Translations under genes and position numbers: made by a program
Assembly (NCBI RefSeq): GCF_014194975.1
Contig: NZ_JACIAY010000004.1
Span: forward strand, 310,001 to 374,000
Direction of reading: 5' to 3'
DNA: 64,000 bases
Source: Sphingomonas sp. BK580
GTDB taxonomy: Bacteria > Pseudomonadota > Alphaproteobacteria > Sphingomonadales > Sphingomonadaceae
Notes under the pieces: model-generated
The model's database searches: none
What the model saw: only the letters and a program-made list of their open reading frames with translations
What the model was told of the DNA's origin: nothing
In this document: positions 25,338 through 34,453 of the stretch, piece by piece
Layout of the letters: every line of letters begins with the position of its first letter
How positions within the stretch are numbered: position 1 is the stretch's first letter

Positions 25338-26870
25338 TCAGAAGCGAGCGCGGACCCCCGCGGTGATCGACTCCTGATGGTCATCGCGGCCGGTCTGCGC
25401 CGCGGCGCCCGCGAAGATCTCGATCGCGTCGCTCGGGCGATAGCCGGCTCCGGCACCGGCGGTGCCGACCAGTTCGGCACGGCTCGCTCCGATCGCCGCG
25501 AGCGTCAGCGGCCCGTCGGCATAGCCGGCGAGGGTGCGGACGCCCCGGCCCTGGAACTGATAGCGCGCACCCAGCGTGACGTACGGCCGCCACGGCTCGG
25601 CCGAGCCGTCGCTCCGCGCGAGGGTGAGCGCGCCATCCGCGACGCCGGCGGTGTGGTGCTCCGACGTGACGTCGAGCGCGAACACGCTGCCACCCTGCTC
25701 CTTCGCGCCGCCGCGCACGGTGCGAACGTAGGTCAGGCCCGCGCGCGGCGTGAGCGTCCACGCGTGACCGGCGTCCAGCGCGTAGAACACCGACAGGTCG
25801 CTCACCATGCTGTTCAGGTCGTAGTGGCTCCAGACGCGGCGCCCGTCCGGCAGCCAGCGGTGCGTGCGGGCGCGTCCGCCGTCGAAGGTGATCGCCGAGG
25901 AGAAGCCGAGGCCGCTGCCGCTGCTGTAGCGGCCATGCGCGCCCGTCACCAGGCTGCCGACCCGGGTCTCGCTGCCGAGACCTTCGACCTCCTGATGGTT
26001 GGTCAGGTTGCCGGCAAAGGCGCCGACCACCCAGCCGGCGTCGGCGAAGCCGATGCCGCCGAGCGCACCATAAGCGCGGCTGGTCGCGGGCGCACTGCCA
26101 GTGGCGGGATCGCCGCGCAGCGTGTGCCAGCCGCCCAGGCCTTGGCCGAAGGTGAACAGCCCGGTGTCCTTCGCGTACGGGGCGAAGGCGGGTCCCCGCG
26201 TCGACTGGCCTAGCGTCAGCGCGTCATCCACGCCGATCTGCGTCGCGGCCGCGTAGGCCTCCGGCGTGAGCCGCGCGAACGCCTTGGGAAGCGAGTTGCC
26301 GTCACCGTCGTAGAGGTTCGACCTACGCGCCGCCAGCGCCGCGCTCGGCCGATCGAGCAGCCGCTGGTTGGCATAATCGATGCTGGCGTTGACGAGCGGG
26401 CTGAAGTGCGTGCTCCGCGCGAACAGGCTGAGCGCGGCGATCCGGTCGGTGCCCTGGGTCACCGCGAGGGCGAGCGTCGCCGGCACCTGCATGCTGGCGT
26501 AGCGGCCGGTGATCCCCTGGTTGGCGGTGATCAGCGTGTGGGTCGTGCCCGTCTTCGCGATCGAGCCGGGGAGGACGGGCGATCCCGCGAGATCGGACGC
26601 CGGTGCCACCAGCAACCGCCCGTTGATCTCGGCGCTGTTGACGACCGCACCGTCGCCGTCGTTGGCATCGTCGACCGGGCCGCTCCGGCGCAGAGTCACG
26701 GGCACGGCCGGTGTCACGCTACCGGCCTGCTCGTCCGCCGCGACGGAGCCGCGATCCGCCGCGGGACCAGCGCTCACGACCGGAGCGTTGACGAGGATCG
26801 CTAAGGCGATTGCCGTCGTGTGAAGCGCGCCCGCCCGCACGCTCCGTGAAGATTCCACCCTTGTGTACAT
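25338..26870 (-). CDS. Autotransporter beta-domain protein with very short passenger
   Basis: A 510-residue outer-membrane protein. The signal region (1-35, ending PVVSA) is followed by a passenger remnant of only about 200 residues containing TGTTHTLITANQGITGRYAS, the segment normally just before the barrel in large autotransporters. LTPEAYAAATQ marks the linker, and from about residue 235 the autotransporter barrel runs to a final Phe (TAGVRARF). GAAGGGAAG precedes the ATG. Most passengers are far longer, so this may be a truncated or reduced autotransporter. Its role is unknown. It ends convergently with recG. Confidence 0.85.
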   Translation of the reverse strand: MYTRVESSRSVRAGALHTTAIALAILVNAPVVSAGPAADRGSVAADEQAGSVTPAVPVTLRRSGPVDDANDGDGAVVNSAEINGRLLVAPASDLAGSPVLPGSIAKTGTTHTLITANQGITGRYASMQVPATLALAVTQGTDRIAALSLFARSTHFSPLVNASIDYANQRLLDRPSAALAARRSNLYDGDGNSLPKAFARLTPEAYAAATQIGVDDALTLGQSTRGPAFAPYAKDTGLFTFGQGLGGWHTLRGDPATGSAPATSRAYGALGGIGFADAGWVVGAFAGNLTNHQEVEGLGSETRVGSLVTGAHGRYSSGSGLGFSSAITFDGGRARTHRWLPDGRRVWSHYDLNSMVSDLSVFYALDAGHAWTLTPRAGLTYVRTVRGGAKEQGGSVFALDVTSEHHTAGVADGALTLARSDGSAEPWRPYVTLGARYQFQGRGVRTLAGYADGPLTLAAIGASRAELVGTAGAGAGYRPSDAIEIFAGAAAQTGRDDHQESITAGVRARF

Positions 26871-27138
26871 GATCTTCCCTTCAGATGATCACTTTGCTCT
26901 TGCTGATGTATAGATAAGCTGGTGGCAGGCCGGTGAAGGTTGCTGACCCAAAATCGGGAGGATCGCGGCTTTATCATGCGATCCAGTCTGGTCTGCTTCG
27001 GCGGCGCTCAGTTAAGCTGCTGCGGCTGCGACAAGATAAGCCCGACGCGATCATGTTCCGCCGCGCTGTCGGGGTGGTCGGTCGGGCTCGATCCGAGCCG
27101 AGGCGCGTTCACCCGGACCACTTCGTCCGGATCACGTC

Positions 27139-27579
27139 ATGCCAAGCTTCCTCCCGCTCCTGCTCGTCGTCCTCGCCGGCGTCGGGGTGGCGGTGCAGCC
27201 GCCCACCAATGCCGCGCTCGCCCGAACGAGCGGCTCGGTGTGGCTCGCCGCGCTGGTGTCCTTCGCGACCGGTATGGCGGTGCTGGTCACGGTGTGGGCA
27301 GCGGCGGATCGGACGCCGCTCTCGGCCCTGCGCGGCGCGCCCTGGTGGGCGTGGCTCGGTGGCGTCTACGGGGCGGCTTTCGTCGCGGCGCTGGCCTTCG
27401 CGGCGCCGCGGCTCGGGCTGGCGGTGACGTTGACGATCGCGGTCGCCAGTCAGCTCGTCACCGCGCTGGTGGTCGATCGCTTCGGCTGGCTCGGGCTGCC
27501 GCAGCAGCCGCTGTCACCCGCGCGGCTCGGCGGGGTCGCGCTGGTGCTCGCGGGCGCGCTGCTGATGCGGCGCGGCTGA
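27139..27579 (+). CDS. DMT-superfamily inner-membrane transporter, YdcZ type (DUF606)
   Basis: A 146-residue protein with about five hydrophobic segments: FLPLLLVVLAGVGVAVQP, VWLAALVSFATGMAVLVTVW, AWLGGVYGAAFVAAL, LAVTLTIAVASQLVTALVV and GGVALVLAGALLMRR. The first segment ending in QPPTNAALAR and the overall order match half-size YdcZ family members, which probably act as dimers. Substrate unknown. It converges on the PilZ gene at 27591, only 11 nt away. Confidence 0.85.
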   Translation: MPSFLPLLLVVLAGVGVAVQPPTNAALARTSGSVWLAALVSFATGMAVLVTVWAAADRTPLSALRGAPWWAWLGGVYGAAFVAALAFAAPRLGLAVTLTIAVASQLVTALVVDRFGWLGLPQQPLSPARLGGVALVLAGALLMRRG

Positions 27580-27590
27580 TCGACCCCGGC

Positions 27591-27902
27591 TCAGCGCATC
27601 GCGGCGAGCGCGCAGGGGTAGAGCGCGGCGGGCAACTCCTGCGTGAACTTGGCGCCGACGCGCCCGCCCAGCGACCAGCGGATCTCGGCGGTGCGATCGC
27701 CCACGACGGGCAGGGTGAGCAGCACGCGCTCACCGCTCGCGAGCGGCACATCGGTGCGCGCCATGAAGCCGTTGAGTGAGAGGTTGACCACCGTCACCGC
27801 ATGGCGCGCGCCGGCGGAGTCGAACAGCCAAGCGCGACACAGCGTCTCGTCGCGCGGTTCGACGCGATCCTCATAGGCCATCATCGCTGAACGCGCGACC
27901 AT
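27591..27902 (-). CDS. PilZ-like c-di-GMP-binding domain protein
   Basis: A 103-residue single-domain protein. The N-terminus has EDRVEPRDETLCRAWLF and then VTVVNLSLNGFMART, corresponding to the RxxxR and (D/N)xSxxG regions of PilZ; the Arg spacing is not canonical, so c-di-GMP binding is uncertain. The tail RTAEIRWSLGGRVGAKFTQEL matches the last PilZ strands. GGGAGAAG precedes the ATG. A second PilZ-like gene lies at 33827 and an EAL enzyme at 16695, so c-di-GMP signalling recurs in the window. Confidence 0.8.
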   Translation of the reverse strand: MVARSAMMAYEDRVEPRDETLCRAWLFDSAGARHAVTVVNLSLNGFMARTDVPLASGERVLLTLPVVGDRTAEIRWSLGGRVGAKFTQELPAALYPCALAAMR

Positions 27903-27982
27903 CCGGCTTCTCCCGCTTCACCAGCACGTCGGTGTAGCGGCGGGCCGTTAACGCGGGATGAGCGTGCCGCGACGGAACGTGG

Positions 27983-29209
27983 TTAGCCGGGGTTCACCAC
28001 GCCGTGATGCTTCTTGCCCGCTGAGACCCGCACCGGCGCGCCGGCGAGCGTGATCACCGCGGCCTCGTCGCTGACCTTCTCGCCCTCGACGCGCGCGCCC
28101 CCACCCTTGATCAGGCGCCGCGCCTCACCCTTGGAGGCGGCGAAGCCGAGTGCCATCAGCGCGTCGACCAGCGGCAGCGCGCCGCTCGCCACGATCGCGG
28201 GCAACGCCGCGCCGCTCACGCCCTCCTCGAAGGTACGGCGCGCCGTCTCGGCCGCTTCCGCCGCGGCGCCGCGGCCGCGGCACATCGCGGTGGCCTCGTT
28301 GGCGAGCACCTTCTTGGCCTCGTTGATCTCGGCCCCCTCCAGCGCCTCCAGCCGCGCGATCTCGTCGAGCGGCAGATCGGTGAACAGCCGCAGGAAGCGC
28401 CCGACGTCGCGGTCGTCGGTGTTGCGCCAGAACTGCCAGTAATCGAAGTGGGGCAGCTGGTCCTCGTGGAGCCACACCGCGCCGGCGACGGTCTTGCCCA
28501 TCTTCTGCCCGTCCGCGGTGGTGAGCAGCGGCGTGGTGACGCCGTACACCTCGGTGCCGTCCATCCGGCGCGCCAGCTCGACGCCGTTGACGATGTTGCC
28601 CCACTGATCGCTGCCGCCCATCTGCAGCCGCACGCCCTCGCGCCGCGCCAGCTCGCGAAAATCATAGCCCTGCAGGATCATGTAGTTGAATTCGAGGAAG
28701 CTGAGCGACTGCTCGCGATCGAGCCGCAGCTTGACCGAATCGAAGCTGAGCATGCGGTTCACGCTGAAATGCTGCCCCACCTCGCGCAGGAAGGGAATGT
28801 ACTCGAGCGTGTCGAGCCACTCGGCGTTGTTGACCATCACCGCGTCGCTGGGGCCATCGCCGAAGGTCAGGAAGCGTTCGAAGATGCGCTGGATGCCCGC
28901 GATATTGGCGGCGATCACGTCCTCGCCGGCGAGCTTGCGCGCCTCGTCCTTGAAGCTGGGGTCGCCGATCTTGCCCGTGCCGCCGCCCATCAGCACCACC
29001 GGCCTGTGGCCGGTCTGCTGGAGCCGTCGCAGCAGCATGATCTGCACCAGGCTGCCGACGTGGAGCGAGGGCGCGGTCGGGTCGAAGCCGATATAGCCCG
29101 GCACCACCTCGCGCCGCGCCAGCGCGTCGAGGGCGGCGGCGTCAGTGAGCTGGTGGAGATAGCCGCGCGCGGAGAGCAGGCGGAGCAGGTCGGACTGATA
29201 GTCGGTCAT
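27983..29209 (-). CDS. tyrS: Tyrosyl-tRNA synthetase
   Basis: A 408-residue class I synthetase that charges tRNA-Tyr. The signature HIGH appears as HVGS in [14 protein letters not shown], and KMSKS as KMGKT in [11 protein letters not shown]. Tyrosine-pocket sequence includes YIGFDPTAP and [13 protein letters not shown]-terminal S4 RNA-binding domain is seen at about 345-405 ([21 protein letters not shown]). The length fits the TyrRS S4-containing type. It lies 24 nt downstream of the NlpD-like gene on the same strand. Confidence 0.96.
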   Translation of the reverse strand: MTDYQSDLLRLLSARGYLHQLTDAAALDALARREVVPGYIGFDPTAPSLHVGSLVQIMLLRRLQQTGHRPVVLMGGGTGKIGDPSFKDEARKLAGEDVIAANIAGIQRIFERFLTFGDGPSDAVMVNNAEWLDTLEYIPFLREVGQHFSVNRMLSFDSVKLRLDREQSLSFLEFNYMILQGYDFRELARREGVRLQMGGSDQWGNIVNGVELARRMDGTEVYGVTTPLLTTADGQKMGKTVAGAVWLHEDQLPHFDYWQFWRNTDDRDVGRFLRLFTDLPLDEIARLEALEGAEINEAKKVLANEATAMCRGRGAAAEAAETARRTFEEGVSGAALPAIVASGALPLVDALMALGFAASKGEARRLIKGGGARVEGEKVSDEAAVITLAGAPVRVSAGKKHHGVVNPG

Positions 29210-29233
29210 GGTGCCGCGGGCGTTACACGCGCG

Positions 29234-30349
29234 TCAGCGGTGCGGCAATTGCGTCGTCGGGTCCACCGGGGTGCGGCCGCGGCGCAGCTCGAAGTGAAGC
29301 TCCGGGCGGTCGGCATAGCCGCTCTCGCCGCTGCGCGCGATCACCTGACCCTTCCTCACCGCCTGCCCGCGCTGGACCAGCAGGGTGCCGGCGTGGCCGT
29401 AGACCGAGGTCCAGCCGCCGCCGTGGCGCACGATCACCAGCCCGCCGAGTGCGGGCACTTCCGAGCCGACATAGGCCACGGTGCCGTCGGCGATCGCGCG
29501 CACCGGCGTGTCGAGCGGGATCGCGATCTTGATGCCGTCGTTGCGCTCGCCCGTCGCGCCGGGACCGAAGCGGCGAACGATCGTGCCGTCGACCGGCCAC
29601 ACGAAGCGACCGGGCAGCGCCATCGGCGCCACCGTCGCCGCGGTCGGGGCGAGCACGCGGCGCGCGCTCGCCACCGGTGTGGCGGGCGCCTGGCCCGCCA
29701 CCACCGCGGGCTCGCCGCCGGTGAGGATCGTGTCGACGTCGAGCGTGAAGGCGGCGGCCCGCTCGGACGCGCTGACCGCACCGCCGGGGGCGCGCGGGAT
29801 CAATACGCGCTGGCCGGCGCGGAGCAGATAGGGCTCGTCCAGCGCGTTGGCGGCGACCACCTCGCGCCACGGCACGCCATAGGCGCGCGCGATCGCGATG
29901 CCGGTCTGGCCGGCGCGGACGAGGTGGTAGCGGCCGCCGGGGACGGCGAGCGTCTGGCCGGCGCGGACCGGGTAGGGCGGGGTAAGCGCGTTGGCGCGCG
30001 CGATCGCGTCGACTCCCGCGCCGGTGCGCGCGGCGATCGCGCCGAGCGTGTCGCCGGGGCGAACGGTGTAACGCTGCGCCGCGACGGCGCGCGCGTCGGG
30101 CGCGACCGGGCGAGCCTCCCAGGCGGGCCGCGGTGCCGGTAGCTGGGCGACGTCGCGGCGGTCACCGTGAGCGGGGGCGGGGTCGGGGGCGGGGGCGACT
30201 TCCTCCGCCGTCGCCGATGGTGCCGCCTCGCCGTCGGGCTGGTCGCCGGGAGGTGCGGCTTGTGCGTCGATCGGCGGCGCGGGCGCCGGGCGGTCGGCGG
30301 CGGGGATGCACCCGGTCAGCAGCAGCGCCAGCGCCGCCGCGCGAGTCAC
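29234..30349 (-). CDS. NlpD/EnvC-like lipoprotein with two LysM and a degenerate LytM domain
   Basis: About 371 residues from GTG 30349, which has GAGG upstream and opens directly into a lipoprotein signal (ALALLLTGC, Cys14). After an Ala/Pro-rich linker come two LysM peptidoglycan-binding repeats at about 93-136 and 141-185. A C-terminal M23/LytM domain spans about 250-365. The metal-binding His and Asp of active M23 peptidases are replaced, since the expected HxGxD reads NDGIK, although YGHAG and ELHFEL remain. This pattern is typical of NlpD and EnvC, which activate amidases rather than cut. It follows surE, as nlpD does in many bacteria. Confidence 0.88.
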   Translation of the reverse strand: MTRAAALALLLTGCIPAADRPAPAPPIDAQAAPPGDQPDGEAAPSATAEEVAPAPDPAPAHGDRRDVAQLPAPRPAWEARPVAPDARAVAAQRYTVRPGDTLGAIAARTGAGVDAIARANALTPPYPVRAGQTLAVPGGRYHLVRAGQTGIAIARAYGVPWREVVAANALDEPYLLRAGQRVLIPRAPGGAVSASERAAAFTLDVDTILTGGEPAVVAGQAPATPVASARRVLAPTAATVAPMALPGRFVWPVDGTIVRRFGPGATGERNDGIKIAIPLDTPVRAIADGTVAYVGSEVPALGGLVIVRHGGGWTSVYGHAGTLLVQRGQAVRKGQVIARSGESGYADRPELHFELRRGRTPVDPTTQLPHR

Positions 30350-30369
30350 GCCCGCCTCACGCACCCGGC

Positions 30370-31134
30370 TCAGCCATAAGCGCGCGCGAGCGGCTCGAGC
30401 GAGGCGTGACGGGTGAGGTCGAGCTGGAGCGGCGTGACCGTGATCCATCCCTCGGCGACCGCGCTGAGGTCGCTCTCGCCCGGCGCCGCGGCCGCGACCT
30501 TGCCCAGCGCGAGCCAGTGATAGTCGTGGCCGCGTGGGTCGGTACGCGTCTCGAACCGCGCGCGGCCGTAATCCCGCAGCCCCTGCGGCACGACGCGGAT
30601 GCCGCGCACCGCGCCGACGTCCGGGGCGGGGAAGTTGACGTTGACCATCGAGCGCGGCGCCCAGTCGGCGTCGAGCAGCGGCCGCAGCACGCGCTCGCCC
30701 CATCCCTCAGCCGAAGCGAAGGACACGTCCTCGCCCGGCGCGCGTGCGCCATATTTCTGGCTGAGCGCGATCGAGCGGATGCCCGCGAGCGCGCCCTCCA
30801 TCGCGGCCGCGACGGTGCCCGAGTACATCACGTCCTCGGCGAGGTTCCCGCCGCGGTTGACGCCGGAGAGGATGAGGTCGGGCGGCGTCTCGCGCATCAC
30901 TTCGGCCAGCGCGAACATGACCGCATCGGTCGGCGTCCCGCCGACGGCGTAGCGGCGCGCGTCGAAGCGGCGCACGCGCAGCGGCTTGGTGAGCGAGAGC
31001 GAGCGGCCGGTGCCGGACTGCTCGTCGGCCGGGGCGCAGACCCAGACGTCATCGGAGAGCCGGGCGGCGATGCGCTCGAGCACGGCGAGGCCGGGGGCGT
31101 GATAGCCGTCGTCGTTGCTGAGGAGGATGCGCAT
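30370..31134 (-). CDS. surE: 5'/3'-nucleotidase SurE
   Basis: A 254-residue metal-dependent phosphatase acting on nucleoside monophosphates in stress survival. Metal-binding Asp8 and Asp9 are in ILLSNDDGYHAPG. Other conserved segments are VCAPADEQSGTGRSLSL, YAVGGTPTDAVMFAL and LILSGVNRGGNLAEDVMYSGTV. It lies between serS (48 nt upstream) and the NlpD-like gene (20 nt downstream), a conserved serS-surE-nlpD order. A pcm gene, often in this group, is absent here; a PIMT-like gene is at 51652. Confidence 0.95.
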   Translation of the reverse strand: MRILLSNDDGYHAPGLAVLERIAARLSDDVWVCAPADEQSGTGRSLSLTKPLRVRRFDARRYAVGGTPTDAVMFALAEVMRETPPDLILSGVNRGGNLAEDVMYSGTVAAAMEGALAGIRSIALSQKYGARAPGEDVSFASAEGWGERVLRPLLDADWAPRSMVNVNFPAPDVGAVRGIRVVPQGLRDYGRARFETRTDPRGHDYHWLALGKVAAAAPGESDLSAVAEGWITVTPLQLDLTRHASLEPLARAYG

Positions 31135-31182
31135 GTGCCTAGATCCTCCCCAGGATGGGGAGGAGTTTACCCATCGCGATCC

Positions 31183-32463
31183 TCACGCCCGCGGCTCCAG
31201 CAGCGTCAGCCCGCCGAGATACGGCCGCAGCGCCTCGGGCACCGCCACCGCGCCGCTCTCCTGCTGGTAGTTCTCCAGCACCGCCACCAGCGTCCGCCCG
31301 ACCGCGAGCCCCGAGCCGTTGAGCGTGTGGACGAAGCGCGTCGCCTTCTCACCCTCCGGCCGGTAGCGCGCGTTCATGCGCCGCGCCTGGAAGTCGGTGC
31401 AGGTCGAGCAGCTCGAGATCTCGCGGTAGCGCGCCTGCCCCGGCAGCCACACCTCCAGGTCGTAGGTGCGCGCCGCGGTGAAGCCCATGTCCCCCGCGCA
31501 CAGTTTCATCCGCCGATAGGCTAGGCCGAGGGCGTCGAGCACGCCCTCGGCGCAGGCGGTCATCCGCTCGTGCTCGGCCTCGCTCGCCTCGGGCGCGACG
31601 ATCGACACCATCTCGACCTTGTCGAACTGGTGCTGGCGGATATAGCCGCGCGTGTCACGCCCCGCCGCGCCCGCCTCGGAGCGGAAGCACGGCGTCAGCG
31701 CCGCGAAGCGCAGCGGCAGCACGTCCTCGCTCAGGATCTGCTCGCGCACGATGTTGGTCAGCGACACCTCGGCGGTGGGGATCAGCCAGCGCCCGTCGGT
31801 GGTGCGGAAGAGGTCCTCGGCGAACTTGGGCAGCTGGCCGGTGCCGAACACTGCCTCGTCGCGCACCAGCAGCGGGGGCGCGACCTCCTCATAGCCGTGC
31901 TCGCGAGTCAGCCGGTCGAGCATGAACTGGCCGAGCGCGCGCTGCAGCCGCGCCGCGGCGCCGCGCACCAGCGTGAAGCGCGAGCCCGCGATCGCCGCGC
32001 CGGTCTCGAAGTCGAGCCCGAGCGCCGGGCCGAGCACGTCATGCTCGCGCGGTGTGAAGTCGAGCTCCGGGCGCGTGCCGCGCTCGTGGATCAGCTGGTT
32101 GTCGTCCTCGTCGGCACCGTCGGGCACGTCGGCATAGGGCAGGTTGGGCAGCGCCGCGAGCAGCGCCTCGAGCTCGCCGCCGAGCCGCGCCTCCTCGGCC
32201 TCCAGCTCGGGCAGCCGCTGCTTCAGCGTCGCCACCTCGGCCATCAGCGCCTGCGCCGCCGCCTCGTCGCGGCTCGCCTTGGCCGCGCCGATCGCCTTGG
32301 AAGCCTCGTTGCGCCGCGCCTGGGCCGCCTGCGCCTCGGTGATCAGCTCGCGCCGGCGCCGGTCGAGCGCGACGATCGCCGCGGCCGAGAGAGCGGCACC
32401 GCGCCGCGCCAGCGCGGCGTCGAAGGCGTCGGGATCGTCGCGGATCAGGCGGATGTCGTGCAT
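31183..32463 (-). CDS. serS: Seryl-tRNA synthetase
   Basis: A 426-residue class II synthetase. An N-terminal coiled-coil arm (about 30-100) binds the tRNA. The catalytic core has motif 2 ([29 protein letters not shown]) and motif 3 ([20 protein letters not shown]). I use ATG 32463 ([14 protein letters not shown]), the usual SerRS beginning, instead of an upstream in-frame start that adds 12 unconserved residues. Ribosome site is weak. First gene of the serS-surE-nlpD group. Confidence 0.96.
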   Translation of the reverse strand: MHDIRLIRDDPDAFDAALARRGAALSAAAIVALDRRRRELITEAQAAQARRNEASKAIGAAKASRDEAAAQALMAEVATLKQRLPELEAEEARLGGELEALLAALPNLPYADVPDGADEDDNQLIHERGTRPELDFTPREHDVLGPALGLDFETGAAIAGSRFTLVRGAAARLQRALGQFMLDRLTREHGYEEVAPPLLVRDEAVFGTGQLPKFAEDLFRTTDGRWLIPTAEVSLTNIVREQILSEDVLPLRFAALTPCFRSEAGAAGRDTRGYIRQHQFDKVEMVSIVAPEASEAEHERMTACAEGVLDALGLAYRRMKLCAGDMGFTAARTYDLEVWLPGQARYREISSCSTCTDFQARRMNARYRPEGEKATRFVHTLNGSGLAVGRTLVAVLENYQQESGAVAVPEALRPYLGGLTLLEPRA

Positions 32464-32558
32464 GCGCCGCGCTATGGCGGGGGCGCCGCGGCGAGGCAAC
32501 CCGGTGCACGCCCGCCGCGTTCATGCCCCACACCCGCACGGACAGAGGAGAATGAGCG

Positions 32559-33068
32559 ATGCAGGTACCCCATGACTCGGTGGTGCTGGTGGCGGACGGC
32601 CGTAAGCTGCTGTTCCTGCGCAACGAGGGCGACGACGTTCACCCCAACCTCACCGTCGAGCACGCGGAGGAGCGCGTGAACCCGGCCGACCGCGATCAGA
32701 AGACCGACGCCGCGGGCGGCAGCTCGTCGACGCAGAGCGGCGCCGGCGCGCCGAACGTCGCCCAGGGCGGCTCGATGCACGCGCAGGGCGGCGGGGCGCA
32801 GTTCGCGCCGTCGCGCGGCAGCATGGACGAGACCGACTTCCACCAGCTCGAGGAGGATCGCTTCGCGGCCGACGCGGCCGATCTGCTCAAGCGCCGCGCG
32901 CTCGCCAACGATTTCGAGTCGCTCATCGTGGTCGCGCCGCCCAAGACGCTGGGCGAGCTGCGCAAACACTATCACAAGGAGGTCAGCCAGCGGCTCACCG
33001 GCGAGCTCAGCAAAGACCTGACCGGGCATACGATCCCCGACATCGAGCAGGCGCTGCTCTCGGCCTGA
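32559..33068 (+). CDS. Host attachment protein family (baeRF-like)
   Basis: A 169-residue protein of the host attachment protein family, named after Agrobacterium attachment studies. Family features are VVLVADGRKLLFLRNEGD at the start, the HQLEEDRFAADAADLLKRRA segment, the strand SLIVVAPPKTLGELRKHY and the end ITGELSKDLTGHTIPDIEQ-like sequence. The fold resembles release-factor eRF1 domains. GAGGAG lies shortly upstream. The His/Gly/Ser-rich middle (about 50-85) is probably a flexible linker. It is often stress-associated in sphingomonads, but no stress promoter is visible here. Confidence 0.88.
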   Translation: MQVPHDSVVLVADGRKLLFLRNEGDDVHPNLTVEHAEERVNPADRDQKTDAAGGSSSTQSGAGAPNVAQGGSMHAQGGGAQFAPSRGSMDETDFHQLEEDRFAADAADLLKRRALANDFESLIVVAPPKTLGELRKHYHKEVSQRLTGELSKDLTGHTIPDIEQALLSA

Positions 33069-33259
33069 TCGTGCGGGCGCCGATCACGGCGCCGTCCCAT
33101 CGTCGCACATATGCCGCGTCGCTCTGTTCATGACGAGGACAGGGCGGCGCGGCTAGGCGCGCGTGTTCGCTTGTGGTGGCCGTCCCGCGCGACTATAGGC
33201 GCCCCGGAGGGGGCGCACAGCGGTGCTAACGACATCCTGGGCGCAGCGGGAGTAAGTCG

Positions 33260-33742
33260 ATGGCGACGGCGATCAATCGTTTCGGTGAAGGGCCCGGCAA
33301 ACTGGCGGCGGCGAATGACGAGGCTGATGTCGGAGGGGTGAGCGACGGCTATCGCCCGAGCCCCGACGAACCCTTCATGAACCCGCGACAGCAGGCGTAT
33401 TTCCGCCGCAAGCTGCTCGAGTGGAAAGACGCGATCCTGCGGGAATCGCTGGGGACGCTGTCGCAGCTGCAGCTGGACTCGCTGCGCGAGGCCGACCTCA
33501 CCGACCGCGCCGCGAGCGAGACCGACTGGTCGCTCGAGCTGCGCACGCGCGATCGCCAGCGCAAGCTGATCTCGAAGATCGAGGCCGCGCTGCGCCGCAT
33601 CGACGAGGGCGAATACGGCTATTGCGAGGTCACCGGCGAGCCGATCAGCCTCGGCCGCCTGGAGGCGCGCCCGATCGCGACGATGACGGTCGAGGCGCAG
33701 GAGCGCCACGAGCGCAACGAGAAGGTCTCGCGCGACGACTGA
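33260..33742 (+). CDS. dksA: RNA polymerase-binding transcription factor DksA
   Basis: A 160-residue protein that binds the secondary channel of RNA polymerase and works with ppGpp. The coiled-coil with acidic tip covers the middle (ADLTDRAASETDWSLELRTR). The C-terminal zinc region reads GEYGYCEVTGEPISLGRLEARP: only one of the four zinc cysteines is kept, as in other alphaproteobacterial DksA proteins. It may therefore not need zinc. GGGAG precedes the ATG. Divergent from nothing; it stands alone after the host attachment gene. Confidence 0.94.
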   Translation: MATAINRFGEGPGKLAAANDEADVGGVSDGYRPSPDEPFMNPRQQAYFRRKLLEWKDAILRESLGTLSQLQLDSLREADLTDRAASETDWSLELRTRDRQRKLISKIEAALRRIDEGEYGYCEVTGEPISLGRLEARPIATMTVEAQERHERNEKVSRDD

Positions 33743-33826
33743 GCCGCGCGGCTCGGCCCGACGCGCTAACGCCTGCTTAACTGTTCGCCGGCTAAGCTCG
33801 GCGGGGTTCAGCAGGCGGTGGGCAGG

Positions 33827-34183
33827 ATGGAGCATTTCGGGCGACTGGCGACGGTGGGTGGCATGAGCGGGCGAGACGACGACATCCGGGCACTGGGCAG
33901 CCAGCCCGACAAGCGCCGTGACCTGCGCGGCCGCGACGAAGTCGCGATGTTCGCGCGGCTGCGGCTCGCGGGCCAGGCGGACGGCTTCGACGTCAGCGTG
34001 CGCAATGTCTCGACCGGCGGCCTGATGGCCGAGCTGCCGCACCCGCTCGCGCCCGACAGTGCGGTCGAGATCGAGCTGGCCGGGCTGGGCTGGGTCGCGG
34101 GACGGATCGCCTGGCAGATCGACCGGCGCGCCGGTATCGCGTTCGACGAGCTGATCGACTCGGCCGCGATCTTCCATCACTGA
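33827..34183 (+). CDS. PilZ domain protein
   Basis: About 118 residues from ATG 33827; a GTG at 33818 and an ATG at 33863 are alternatives. The PilZ signatures are KRRDLRGRDE and then VRNVSTGGLMAELP, the (D/N)xSxxG motif, followed by strands VEIELAGLGWVAGRIAW and AGIAFDELID. Such single domains bind c-di-GMP and regulate partner proteins. It is a separate gene 84 nt after dksA and before tRNA-Leu. Partner unknown. Confidence 0.85.
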   Translation: MEHFGRLATVGGMSGRDDDIRALGSQPDKRRDLRGRDEVAMFARLRLAGQADGFDVSVRNVSTGGLMAELPHPLAPDSAVEIELAGLGWVAGRIAWQIDRRAGIAFDELIDSAAIFHH

Positions 34184-34369
34184 GTCAGGCGTCGAGCGCC
34201 GAGGGTGAGCGCTCCTTCTGCCCGCCGCGCGCTCCTGCGGGAGCAGGCGCCTGTCGCCACGAGACTTGGCCTCGCAGGCCCGGTCCCCGGCGCGCCGGAG
34301 CATGAGCCCGCTTCGGTCGATCAGACCCTAGACGCGGGGGCACCTGTCGTGCCAAGGCGCGCGCGTCAC

Positions 34370-34453
34370 GCGGGCGTGGCGGAATGGTAGACGCAGCGGA
34401 CTCAAAATCCGCCGGAGCAATCCTTGTCGGTTCGAGTCCGACCGCCCGTACCA
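34370..34453 (+). tRNA. tRNA-Leu (CAA)
   Basis: A class II tRNA of 84 nt with encoded CCA. The anticodon stem GCGGA/TCCGC encloses loop CTCAAAA with anticodon CAA; the D arm TGGCGGAATGGTAGACGC and the T arm CGGTTCGAGTCCG are intact. The first acceptor pair is G1-U72, a mild oddity. Confidence 0.96.

Noticed and set aside
34370..34453. tRNA-Leu as an integration site for a mobile element
   Set aside because: No integrase gene, direct repeat of the tRNA end or change in gene type follows. The following repeats are REP-like palindromes found elsewhere too.
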